Below, piece after piece: positions 1-7,097 of a stretch of 8,782 nucleotides of DNA. Under the pieces are notes generated by a model. That model saw only the letters and a program-made list of their open reading frames with translations. It ran no database searches and was not told the DNA's origin. The first letter of the stretch is position 1. Each line of letters starts with the position of its first letter. A program made the translations under genes and the position numbers. The stretch comes from an uncultured Lachnospiraceae bacterium (GTDB lineage: Bacteria > Bacillota > Clostridia > Lachnospirales > Lachnospiraceae): contig CAJUBP010000077.1 of the NCBI GenBank assembly GCA_910584585.1, positions 1 through 8,782 of the forward strand, given 5' to 3'.

Positions 1-33
1 GAATTTAAGAAGAGTGGGGAGATGCAAGCGTGA
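1..33 (+). CDS. 3' end of an unidentified upstream gene (partial)
   Basis: Frame 1 is open from the first base and reads EFKKSGEMQA before a TGA at 31-33. That stop overlaps the GTG start of hamA as GTGA, the classic 4-base overlap of translationally coupled operon genes. Only ten codons are visible, so no family can be assigned. The overlap implies that another gene is co-transcribed ahead of the defence genes and that the operon promoter lies outside the window. An alternative is that this is chance open frame; ten codons cannot prove a gene, and the confidence rests on the overlap geometry. Confidence 0.5.
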   Translation, partial: EFKKSGEMQA

Positions 34-917
34 AGAAATTTCCAGACATCAGGCGGTGGTTTGACATCGTAAATTATGCTGAAATCAATAGCTGCAGGAA
101 AATTGAGATAAACATGAAGGATTTATCCGATACAGAGATAGATGAATTCTGCAAAGAGTTCGCCCTGTTTATCTGCAGGCTTAGATGCCCATCTGCTAAA
201 CTGCTGAGGGAAATGGAAGATGCTGTCAATGGCAGTTCCGTATTGAACAGCGGAAGAAAGAAAATTTTCCAGGATATATTTTATACAGGTTTTATCAGTG
301 ATGATAAGTATAAGTTGACGAAAGATTTCAAATTATCATTTGATGATGATGCAGTGAAAGGATATTTTGGCGAGTGCTTTTACTACATATTAAGAGAACA
401 GATTTTTGAAGACGAAAAGGTTTACATAGAACCGAAATTCCCTAAGAAATCATCAAAAGTTCCTGGAATTGATTTTGTTGATATACGTAAAGATGCGGAT
501 GGCTATTATATGATAATTGGAGAAGTGAAAACAACCGGGAACAGTTACAGTACAAGACTGCCGGAAATCATCCAGGCGTTCCAAGGAAGGATAGATAAAA
601 ATTTCAGTGAAATTTATCAGAGTATCCTGGAAAGTGATGATGAGAGCATACCGGAATATTCGGCTTTTCTGGAAGAAATGCTGGATATCTTTTATAGGCT
701 TACAGGGAGCGGAAATAAAAGGAAACGTGTTGCAGGCGCGATTAATTATGATTATCAGGGAAAGAATGCTGGAAAGCTTGCGTTTCGCAAAGTAAAAGAG
801 GAATTGAAAGAGATCGTGGATGATTTTCCGACGTGCAGAAGATTTAAATTAATTGGGATATACAATATTGAGGATGTAATAGAACGAATGAGGGATAGGA
901 TATGGAACGTGTTGTAG
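30..917 (+). CDS. hamA: HamA, DUF1837/HamA C-terminal-domain nuclease of a Hachiman defence system
   Basis: The 295-residue protein is the predicted nuclease effector of a two-gene antiphage complex acting on DNA in the cytoplasm. Residues 105-170 hold a PD-(D/E)XK-like core: GECF with E115, PGIDFVD with D148, and GEVKTT with E165 and K167. This GE...GID...ExK layout is the signature I associate with DUF1837, the HamA/AbpA C-terminal domain. Residues 1-100 form a less recognisable N-terminal region, and the C-terminal 130 residues look mostly helical. The start is GTG at 30, with a GGGGAG ribosome site at 16-21, and it overlaps the upstream stop. No in-frame ATG gives a full-length product. 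The last 16 bases overlap hamB, so the two subunits are probably made in a coupled ratio. The gene is AT-rich, unlike the genes beyond 4487. All expected acidic and lysine residues are present, so I predict an active nuclease; activity itself is inference. The alternative label is the AbpA side of the same superfamily. Confidence 0.88.
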   Translation: MKKFPDIRRWFDIVNYAEINSCRKIEINMKDLSDTEIDEFCKEFALFICRLRCPSAKLLREMEDAVNGSSVLNSGRKKIFQDIFYTGFISDDKYKLTKDFKLSFDDDAVKGYFGECFYYILREQIFEDEKVYIEPKFPKKSSKVPGIDFVDIRKDADGYYMIIGEVKTTGNSYSTRLPEIIQAFQGRIDKNFSEIYQSILESDDESIPEYSAFLEEMLDIFYRLTGSGNKRKRVAGAINYDYQGKNAGKLAFRKVKEELKEIVDDFPTCRRFKLIGIYNIEDVIERMRDRIWNVL

Positions 918-3900
918 GCGCAGAGCGGCTCTATTCAAATATTAAGCAGCTGCTTGAAAAAAGGGAAGATATTGCAGCAATCAGAGAACAGCTTGGGATG
1001 GTTCACCTGCAGATATTGGAGAGGGATTTATTTCATATTCCAAACCATGGAAATTATGCAAAAGAATTGGAAGTATACAATAAGATAGCTTTTTATCTTA
1101 TGACAAAGCTGACAAATTTTCAGTATGAAGATGAGGTGTGCCTGCAGGGATTTGAAATTGCGGCATTTTGTTTTGAAGTATTGTGTAAATCTGAATTGTA
1201 TCCAGAGGATGAAACGGCAGAGTACGGAATATTTTCTTCCATATGCTATTCTTTAGCGGAAAATCAGGCGAACAGTATCATATTAGCCAGGCTGGTAATG
1301 AAAAAATTCCCTGGCATAGAAAAGGATTCCGGTTATACGCGATTGTACGCAATGTTTTTGGCGAGGGAATTTAAAATAATATCCAGGCAAAAGACGACGG
1401 ACGATAAATTGCGGAATGCTGTGATTGCTTTTTCCAAAAGCATGGTTTACCGGGACGGACAGCATGATGATCTGGATGGATTGAGTGAAGTCTTAATGGA
1501 ATTAAAAGAAGCGGGTTCAGAGCATTATTACATGTTCAGGCTGATTTTTCTTGTTTCAGAGAAAATGGATTCCTGCTCAATTAGAAATTTATTAAGCCGA
1601 AACAGAAGCATAAAAGAGTATGTTGATGTGCTGACTCAGAAAGAAGAGCATAATGTTTATGAGTTGTGGAAATCCCAGTCTTTTTTGTTCGACATGTTGG
1701 AAAAAATAAAAACAGAAAAAGATATTTTCTTTCTGTCATTGCCTACAAGCGCAGGCAAAACATTGATATCTGAACTGATTCTGTATCAGTTTCTGTCCGG
1801 GAAGAAAGGGATTGCCGTATATGTTGTTCCTACTATTGCGTTGGCCAATGAGATTGAGAACTCATTTATCAGACGGTTTCGGAAAGTTGGAATACAGATA
1901 CAGAAGGAATTGGAATTTGAAGAAGAGTTCCAGTTTGATAAGCCTGTGATTTTGATTTTGACGCCGGAAAAACTTGATTTATTAACAAGAAAACAGGCGG
2001 AGCTGTTTGAAAAATTGCAATGCATCGTATTTGATGAATTTCATAAAATATCAGACGGCCAGCGTGGCTGGTTAGAAGAGACGTTAATTGCCTGGTTCAT
2101 TTATAACAAAAGTAAATACGATTACAAAATAATCATGATGTCGGCAATTGTGGATGGGTTAAGAGAAAGTCTGGCAGATATAGAAGCAACGGTATATGAT
2201 AATAAATGGACTCCATCCAAAAAGATTTACGGCATGTTTTATCTGCCCAAAAATAATGTGAAAGTGTATGGAAATAACATAGGAAAACAGCAAACCGTTT
2301 ATGAAGAATATCATTTAAGGGTGAAATATGCTTATAAACTGAGTGCAGAAATGAAAAATATCTTTCAGAAAGTAACGTATGGGAAAAAGAGAACGAACGG
2401 TAAGGATGCCAAAAGATCGGATACAAAGTATGATTTATGCTGGAAAGCAGTGAATACGATGAAAGAAGAAACCATTCTGGTATTTTTTTATAGAAAAAGG
2501 GATATGAAAGGATTCATATCCAGATGTGAAAAATACAGGGAAAAATATCATGATGTCAGGCTGCAGGCTTTGACACAGACGATTGCCAGACAGCTTGGAA
2601 AGAGCCATCCCCTTGTAAATGTTTTGGAGTATGGCGTTGCCTTCCATAATGCGGATTTACCGGAGGATGTCAGAGCCGTTATTGAAAGCGCGTATAAAGG
2701 AAAAGTGATAAAAGTTTTGGCATGTACCACAACATTGGCAGATGGAGTGAATTTGCCTGTGAGCACATTAGTGATTGGAAGTGTATTTAGTCTTGACAAG
2801 AAAAGAAGCTTGGATTTAGGCGACTATAAGAATATTGCCGGTAGAATTGGAAGGGCATTGGTTGATACGGAAGGAAAAATTTTTTTAATCAAGTATCCGG
2901 ATATATACAAGAAGGAAGAGAAAGAGCGGCTGTTAAAATACTATTATGGTGAAAAAATCACGAATGTATTGGAGAGTTCATTTGATAAATGTGAAGAAAA
3001 TGAATTGGAAATGATAGAGCAGATGGGATTTGACCAGTTGGACAAAGAACAGAAATCCCTTCGGGCTATGATAGAGAGGATTCAAATATTTGTTTTTTCT
3101 TTGTATGAAATGATGCCGGACTGTGATGCAGAAGAGTTTAAGGAGAAATATAAAAGTTCATTTTTTTTAGAGCGTTCATCCAAGGTGGAAGAAATGATGG
3201 ACAGATATGTGTCCGAATATTATGGCTTGGCTCGTGAAATTCCATTTTCCTTTTTGCAAAAATGTAATAAAACCGGGGTTTCCTATGATACAAACAGAAC
3301 TTTGTGTGAGTTGGCAGAGAAAGTAAATGATCTGGATGAAATGCAGATCATGCTGCCAGAACATATATATTTAGAATTATTGGAATGCAATGAATTTCTG
3401 CCAGAGGACGAAGGAGTAGATCATTATGCCGCAATTCAAAAGTGGCTTCAAGGCAGCTCCTATATAGCCTTCCGGGAAGAAATTTTCAGAGAAGAAAATG
3501 ATTTGCAGGAAACAACGGAAAGATGCACAAAGTACATAAGAAGGATGTTTCAGTATATTGTTCCGTGGGCGTTAAGTGCATTATTAGTGTATGTGGATGA
3601 AAATTCGGAGGCATACAGCATGATTTCCTTGCTGATTCGGTGCGTAAAGTATGGGACATTGGATGAAAATGTTGTGCTGTTATGTGAAAGCGGAATCAAA
3701 TCACGTGAGCTTGCCATTGATTTAAATGCCTTATATGAAGAGGAAAATGGGGAAACGGATATCACGGATTGGGTTGTAAATGTGCAAAAGGAGAAATTGC
3801 AGAATTCTTTTGGAGATAAATTTGACAGGTATATTCTGGAACAGGTTGCAAAATATCGTTCTGTAAAAAGAGAACTGACCCATTATTTTGATAAAAACAG

Positions 3901-4189
3901 GGCGATAAAATGTCCCGTCATGGGCCTGAAATATTATGATTATTTCAAAATAGGCATAGAGTATTTTGAAGATAATAAGCATGTGGAATTAATTCAGGAT
4001 AAAGAGAATGAATATGATATGTATGCAGTAAAAGTCATGACATATGACAGAAAATATATGCTAGGGCATGTACCAATGAAATGTTCGGAAGAAATATATG
4101 ATATCATAGAAAGTGGTTATCAGCTTGAATGCACTATTTGTGAAATCAGCGGAAACAGGATTAAAATCCTGATAGAAAGAGTGGAGTAG
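902..4189 (+). CDS. hamB: HamB, superfamily 2 DEAD/DEAH-like helicase with C-terminal HIRAN domain
   Basis: This 1095-residue protein is the ATP-driven helicase partner of HamA. Residues 1-270 are a helical N-terminal region without a recognised fold. The helicase core follows: motif I PTSAGKT at 281-287, motif II DEFH at 378-381, motif III MSAI at 413-416, motif V TTTLADGVNLP at 609-619, and motif VI NIAGRIGRA at 644-652. Residues 690-1000 are a long mostly helical C-terminal extension. Residues 1004-1090 match a HIRAN domain, with the cores DKENEYDMYAVKV (1033-1045) and LGHVPM (1054-1059) followed by a helix ending IESG. In HLTF the HIRAN domain binds 3' ends of single-stranded DNA; a similar role here is inference. 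The start is ATG at 902, with AGGGA at 891-895, inside the end of hamA (16-base overlap). The ATPase motifs are intact and there is no frameshift. The order nuclease then helicase, the DUF1837 partner and the size fit Hachiman. Other SF2 defence helicases are less likely because of that partner. Confidence 0.9.
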   Translation: MERVVGAERLYSNIKQLLEKREDIAAIREQLGMVHLQILERDLFHIPNHGNYAKELEVYNKIAFYLMTKLTNFQYEDEVCLQGFEIAAFCFEVLCKSELYPEDETAEYGIFSSICYSLAENQANSIILARLVMKKFPGIEKDSGYTRLYAMFLAREFKIISRQKTTDDKLRNAVIAFSKSMVYRDGQHDDLDGLSEVLMELKEAGSEHYYMFRLIFLVSEKMDSCSIRNLLSRNRSIKEYVDVLTQKEEHNVYELWKSQSFLFDMLEKIKTEKDIFFLSLPTSAGKTLISELILYQFLSGKKGIAVYVVPTIALANEIENSFIRRFRKVGIQIQKELEFEEEFQFDKPVILILTPEKLDLLTRKQAELFEKLQCIVFDEFHKISDGQRGWLEETLIAWFIYNKSKYDYKIIMMSAIVDGLRESLADIEATVYDNKWTPSKKIYGMFYLPKNNVKVYGNNIGKQQTVYEEYHLRVKYAYKLSAEMKNIFQKVTYGKKRTNGKDAKRSDTKYDLCWKAVNTMKEETILVFFYRKRDMKGFISRCEKYREKYHDVRLQALTQTIARQLGKSHPLVNVLEYGVAFHNADLPEDVRAVIESAYKGKVIKVLACTTTLADGVNLPVSTLVIGSVFSLDKKRSLDLGDYKNIAGRIGRALVDTEGKIFLIKYPDIYKKEEKERLLKYYYGEKITNVLESSFDKCEENELEMIEQMGFDQLDKEQKSLRAMIERIQIFVFSLYEMMPDCDAEEFKEKYKSSFFLERSSKVEEMMDRYVSEYYGLAREIPFSFLQKCNKTGVSYDTNRTLCELAEKVNDLDEMQIMLPEHIYLELLECNEFLPEDEGVDHYAAIQKWLQGSSYIAFREEIFREENDLQETTERCTKYIRRMFQYIVPWALSALLVYVDENSEAYSMISLLIRCVKYGTLDENVVLLCESGIKSRELAIDLNALYEEENGETDITDWVVNVQKEKLQNSFGDKFDRYILEQVAKYRSVKRELTHYFDKNRAIKCPVMGLKYYDYFKIGIEYFEDNKHVELIQDKENEYDMYAVKVMTYDRKYMLGHVPMKCSEEIYDIIESGYQLECTICEISGNRIKILIERVE

Positions 4190-4197
4190 GTGGTTGG

Positions 4198-4230
4198 TTG
4201 ACAAACGCCTATAATTTAATTGCATATTAT
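4198..4230 (+). promoter_or_regulatory. Promoter-like patch just after hamB (weak)
   Basis: A perfect TTGACA lies at 4198-4203 and a perfect TATAAT at 4210-4215, but they are only 6 bases apart and cannot form one sigma-A promoter. The next -10-like elements are CATATT at 4223-4228 (19-base spacer, 4 of 6 matches) and TATTAT at 4225-4230 (21-base spacer, 5 of 6). A transcript from here would meet the terminator at 4253-4280 almost at once. It may be a relict or attenuated promoter for the downstream module, or simple AT-rich chance. Confidence 0.22.
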
Positions 4231-4252
4231 AACAGTGAAACCGCTGATTCAG

Positions 4253-4280
4253 GCAGGAGGAAAAAACCTCCTGCTTTTTT
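4253..4280 (+). terminator. Rho-independent terminator after the hamAB operon
   Basis: A perfect 8-base stem, GCAGGAGG (4253-4260) with CCTCCTGC (4267-4274), closes a six-A loop and is followed directly by six T residues (4275-4280). It lies 63 bases after the hamB stop and is the natural end of the defence transcript. The 3' arm contains CCTCCT, which is also complementary to the strong ribosome site 15-20 bases downstream, so it may have a second regulatory role. Confidence 0.87.
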
Positions 4281-4304
4281 CGTGGAGGAAGGAGGTGAAA
4301 GAGG

Positions 4305-4379
4305 ATGAAAGAGCTTGAAATCGCATTGCTTATATTAAGCTGCGGCGCACGTTTGCTGGAAGTCTTGGACGAGGACTAA
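4305..4379 (+). CDS. Micro-ORF of 24 codons with a perfect Shine-Dalgarno site
   Basis: ATG at 4305 opens 24 codons ending TAA at 4377-4379. The peptide begins MKELEIALLIL, has a single Cys in SCGARLLEV, and ends in acidic LDED. AAGGAGGTG at 4289-4297 places GGAGG nine bases before the ATG, as good a ribosome site as any gene in the window. I recognise no family. It could be a small amphipathic or membrane-associated protein, or a leader peptide whose translation influences the DUF932 gene starting 107 bases later. It lies just after the terminator and is the first potential product of the GC-rich module. The ribosome site is the main support; length alone would not justify the call. Confidence 0.42.
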   Translation: MKELEIALLILSCGARLLEVLDED

Positions 4380-4385
4380 AGAGGC

Positions 4386-4403
4386 GCTGGGTTGCTTGCC
4401 AGC
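4386..4403. other. Small hairpin in the DUF932 leader (weak)
   Basis: GCTGG (4386-4390) can pair with CCAGC (4399-4403) across an 8-base loop. A second TGCTGG inside the micro-ORF (4354-4359) can pair instead with CCAGCA (4399-4404), so two mutually exclusive folds exist. A further short pair, GCACT (4440-4444) with AGTGC (4453-4457), follows. These stems are short and may be chance. They are noted because 4380-4486 is otherwise featureless leader ending in the DUF932 ribosome site AAGGAGGG (4471-4478). Confidence 0.18.
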
Positions 4404-4486
4404 ACGGCGCATTGTAGGAAAATAGCAAAAGCAAGAAACGCACTGGAAAAGAAGTGCCTACAACATCCAAAAGGAGGGAAACGATT

Positions 4487-5419
4487 ATGGCTGCAGAAGT
4501 GGAAAGCATGTTTTATGTAAGGGAAGCCCCTTGGCACGGCCTGGGGACAAGGGTGCAGGAAGCGCCGGACTCTAGGGAGGCATTACGTTTGGCCGGGCTG
4601 GACTGGAGCGTGGTGCAGGAGCCTATTTATACAGCAAGGAAGGAATTAGTGGAAGGGCACAAAGCGAACGTCCGGGATTCTGACCGGAAACCGCTCGGCG
4701 TAGTGATGGACCGCTACCGGGTCATCCAGAACCGGGAGGCCTTCGCCTTCACGGACAGCCTGCTGGGGGAAGGGGTGCGCTATGAGACGGCGGGGAGCCT
4801 CCTGGGCGGCAGGAAAGTGTGGCTCCTGGCGCGGATGCCCCGTGAGTATATCATTTCCGGGGAAAGAATCAGCCCCTACCTGCTGTTCTCCAACGCCCAT
4901 GACGGCTCCGGGGCGGTGCGGGTGGCCCTCACCCCAATCCGGGTGGTCTGCAACAACACCTTGAACCTTGCCCTGGCCACGGCAAAGCGCTCCTGGTCCA
5001 TGGCGCACACCGGGGACGTCAGAAGCCGGATGAAGGAAGCGGAGGACACGCTGTTTTTGGCCGGGCAGTACATGGACAGCCTGGGGAAAGAGTTTGACGC
5101 CCTCCGGAAAAAGAAACTGTCAGACAGACAGGTGATGGAATACATAGAAATTTTACTGCCCCTGGAGGACGGCTCTACGCCTCAGCAGGAAAAGAACACC
5201 AGGCGGCTGCGTGAAGACATGAAGATGAGGTATTTTGACGCGCCTGACCTGCAGGATGTTGGGAAGAATGCTTACCGTTTCATAAACGCAGCTTCAGATT
5301 TTGCTACCCACGCACAGCCCCTGCGGAAATCGGCGAACTATAAGGAAAACCTGTTCTTAAAGACGGTGGAAGGCAACCCGTTGATTGACCGGGCTTACCA
5401 GATGATGAAAGCGGCGTAA
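4487..5419 (+). CDS. DUF932 family (phage/plasmid-like TIGR03299) protein
   Basis: A 310-residue soluble protein of the DUF932 family, common on phages, plasmids and conjugative elements next to recombination genes; its biochemical role is not established. Recognisable landmarks are the N-terminal WHGLGT (16-21), YRVIQNREAF (77-86), FSNAHDGSGAVRV (134-146) and RVVCNNTLNLAL (152-163), followed by a helical C-terminal half. I place the start at ATG 4487, where AAGGAGGG at 4471-4478 sits eight bases upstream. An in-frame GTG at 4454 would add 11 residues but has no comparable ribosome site. The gene is GC-rich, unlike hamAB. It ends MMKAA in the stop context AAGCGGCGTAAAA, which recurs at two later genes. 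The next gene starts 18 bases after its stop, so the two are probably co-transcribed. The family call is secure from the motifs; membership in the recombination module is inferred from neighbours. Confidence 0.87.
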   Translation: MAAEVESMFYVREAPWHGLGTRVQEAPDSREALRLAGLDWSVVQEPIYTARKELVEGHKANVRDSDRKPLGVVMDRYRVIQNREAFAFTDSLLGEGVRYETAGSLLGGRKVWLLARMPREYIISGERISPYLLFSNAHDGSGAVRVALTPIRVVCNNTLNLALATAKRSWSMAHTGDVRSRMKEAEDTLFLAGQYMDSLGKEFDALRKKKLSDRQVMEYIEILLPLEDGSTPQQEKNTRRLREDMKMRYFDAPDLQDVGKNAYRFINAASDFATHAQPLRKSANYKENLFLKTVEGNPLIDRAYQMMKAA

Positions 5420-5437
5420 AAGGGAAAGGAGGAAGCC

Positions 5438-6055
5438 ATGCAAAAAGAAACCCATAAGGCAACAAAACCAATGGAAAAAGCGGATAATTACATATCCGGA
5501 AAATCGGAAGCTTTCACAGAAAAGAAAAAGAGGGAGAAAGATTTTGAGAGAGAAAAACTAGAAGAAGCGTTCTGCCATAAAATCAGTGAAGAATTGGAAG
5601 GATTTAAAGAGGAAGCCTTAAAACTGGAAAAAGAGGAAATCTTTTCTATCGCCTACCGGATTGACTGCATGATACGCATTTATGAAACGCTGGCGGAACG
5701 CGGCGGGGAACTCGGGGAGGAAGAATTAAAGCGGTGTGTCCAGGAAGAAGGAATTTTGCGGTTCCTCTACCAAAGGTGGCTGAAATCCCCCGCCCCACAG
5801 GAAGAGGGGCTGGAACATAGTGTATGCTCCGGGATAAGGGAAATCTGCAGGGCTGCAGCCGGGGAAGCAATCAGGGAAAAGAAGCAAAAGCCCCTGGGAA
5901 CGGAAAAAAAGACAGCCAGAACGGGACAGAAAATAAGCGGGGGACAGAGAGGGACAGGAACCAAGGGAAAACGGGAACCCCAGAAAAAGAATGGAACCCT
6001 AAGAAAGGAGAGATTTCATGGAAAAGCTGACAGCGACCAAAAACCTGCCGCGTGA
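5438..6055 (+). CDS. DUF3848-like accessory protein with a basic low-complexity tail
   Basis: A 205-residue protein of unknown function. Residues 20-65 are rich in Lys and Glu and look like a long charged helix or coiled coil. Residues 50-140, with GFKEEALKLEKEEIFSIAYR followed by an acidic helix and LRFLYQRWL (107-115), resemble the DUF3848/DUF3849 pattern seen in Lachnospiraceae mobile elements; this is family memory without a search, so it is tentative. Residues 145-205 are a disordered, strongly basic Gly/Lys/Arg/Gln tail. AAAGGAGG at 5425-5432 lies five bases before the ATG. The last 38 bases overlap the YqaJ gene, and that gene's ribosome site lies inside this one, so their translation is probably coupled. 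The product ends KPAA, sharing the terminal Ala-Ala of its neighbours. The basic tail suggests nucleic-acid or partner binding. An alternative is that the tail is a fast-evolving linker without function. Confidence 0.72.
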   Translation: MQKETHKATKPMEKADNYISGKSEAFTEKKKREKDFEREKLEEAFCHKISEELEGFKEEALKLEKEEIFSIAYRIDCMIRIYETLAERGGELGEEELKRCVQEEGILRFLYQRWLKSPAPQEEGLEHSVCSGIREICRAAAGEAIREKKQKPLGTEKKTARTGQKISGGQRGTGTKGKREPQKKNGTLRKERFHGKADSDQKPAA

Positions 6056-6944
6056 GGAATGGCTGAAATGGAGGAAGATGGGAATTGGCGGCTCGGACGC
6101 CGGGGCGGTATGCGGGCTGAACCCTTACCGGACGGCCCTGGAAGTCTATTTGGACAAGACCTCGGACAGCCTGGAAACATCCGACAACGAAGCCATGCGC
6201 CAGGGAAGGGAGTTTGAGGATTACGTGGCGGGGAGGTTCATGGAAGCCACCGGGAAGAAAGTCCGCAGGGCGAACTTCATGTACTATGACGAAAAGAACC
6301 CGTTTATGCTTGCGGACGTGGACCGGATGGTGTCAGGCGAGAACGCCGGGCTGGAATGCAAGACCGCCAGCCCTTACCTGGCGGAGAGATGGAAAGATGG
6401 GAAAATCCCTTTATCCTACCAGATACAATGCCATCACTATATGTCCGTCTGCGGCGCAGACGCCTGGTACATCGCAGTGCTGATTTATGGGAGGGAGTTT
6501 AAATTCCAGAAGATAGAGCGCGACGAAAGGATACAGTCCGATTTAATCCAGATTGAAAAAGACTTCTGGGAAAGGTATGTGCTGAAACATAAAATGCCGG
6601 ACCCGGACGGCTCCAAACTTGCGGACAGCGTATTAGCGGAATATTTCAAAGATTCCAGGGAAACCTCCATCCCCCTTTCCGGGTTTGACGGGAAGCTGGC
6701 GCGCAGGGAAGAGCTTGCCGAGGGCATAGAAAAGCTGGAGACGGAGAAACGCCTCATTGAGCAGGAATTAAAGCTGTACCTTGGGGAGGCGGAGACTGCC
6801 GAGAACGCCCGGTACCGGGTGTCCTGGAAACAGGTGAGCAGCAGCCGCCTGGATGAAAAGCGCCTGAAGGAGGAACGGCCGGAAATCTATGAACAGTACA
6901 AAAAGACCATTAAGAGCAGAAGGTTCACCGTGAAAGCGGCGTAA
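6018..6944 (+). CDS. YqaJ-family viral-type recombinase (PD-(D/E)XK exonuclease)
   Basis: A 308-residue exonuclease of the YqaJ/lambda-exonuclease class, which resects double-stranded DNA ends to make single strands for an annealing protein. The N-terminus has the family hallmark MGIGGSDAGAVCGLNPY (21-37). The catalytic core follows: GREFED (63-68) with E67, ADVDRMV (99-105) with D102, LECKTA (112-117) with E113 and K115, and SYQIQCHHYM (133-142) carrying the conserved Gln. Residues 225-256 form a charged helix, probably coiled coil. Length is typical and all catalytic positions are present. The start is ATG at 6018 with AAAGGAG at 6004-6010, seven bases away. It overlaps the preceding gene by 38 bases. 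It ends FTVKAA in the stop context shared with the DUF932 and Rad52 genes. The Rad52-type annealase encoded next is its probable partner. Family and active site are read directly; the partnership is inferred from adjacency. Confidence 0.9.
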   Translation: MEKLTATKNLPREEWLKWRKMGIGGSDAGAVCGLNPYRTALEVYLDKTSDSLETSDNEAMRQGREFEDYVAGRFMEATGKKVRRANFMYYDEKNPFMLADVDRMVSGENAGLECKTASPYLAERWKDGKIPLSYQIQCHHYMSVCGADAWYIAVLIYGREFKFQKIERDERIQSDLIQIEKDFWERYVLKHKMPDPDGSKLADSVLAEYFKDSRETSIPLSGFDGKLARREELAEGIEKLETEKRLIEQELKLYLGEAETAENARYRVSWKQVSSSRLDEKRLKEERPEIYEQYKKTIKSRRFTVKAA

Positions 6945-6951
6945 AAAACGC

Positions 6952-6980
6952 GGGGCAGGAAAAGAAATCCTGTCCCTTTT
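6952..6980 (+). terminator. Probable terminator or attenuator after the YqaJ gene
   Basis: GGGGCAGGA (6952-6960) pairs with TCCTGTCCC (6968-6976) over nine positions with one G-U, around a seven-base A-rich loop, followed by TTTT (6977-6980). It lies seven bases after the YqaJ stop. Four T residues make a short tract, so it may only partly terminate and thus tune expression of the annealase gene. I found no convincing promoter between it and 7095, so read-through is likely needed. Confidence 0.5.
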
Positions 6981-7078
6981 CCGCGCCGTAACCAACCGCA
7001 GCCAGAAACGCCATGACCTGAAAAACAGGCGCGGCAGAGAAATGGAAAGAGGATTTATTTTGACATACAGCCAGGGAG

Positions 7079-7097
7079 AAAGGAGGTGGATGTTTTG
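7079..7097 (+). promoter_or_regulatory. Ribosome site that favours a TTG start
   Basis: AAAGGAGGTG (7079-7088) is the best Shine-Dalgarno match in this leader and lies eight bases (7087-7094) before TTG at 7095-7097. A longer reading from GTG at 7086 would put the start inside this site and rely on the weaker GGGAG at 7074-7078. The ATG at 7090 is in another frame. The difference is three residues and does not touch any domain. Confidence 0.6.

Noticed and set aside
1786..2799. Several 70-97 codon - strand frames inside hamB
   Set aside because: They lie opposite conserved helicase motifs, show no ribosome sites and have no recognisable domains.
4454..4486. GTG at 4454 as the start of the DUF932 gene
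   Set aside because: It lacks a good ribosome site, while ATG at 4487 has AAGGAGGG eight bases upstream and begins the conserved N-terminus of the family.
7060..7088. TTGACA at 7060-7065 as a promoter for the annealase gene
   Set aside because: The position 16-18 bases downstream is the AAAGGAGG ribosome site and nothing resembles a -10 element.
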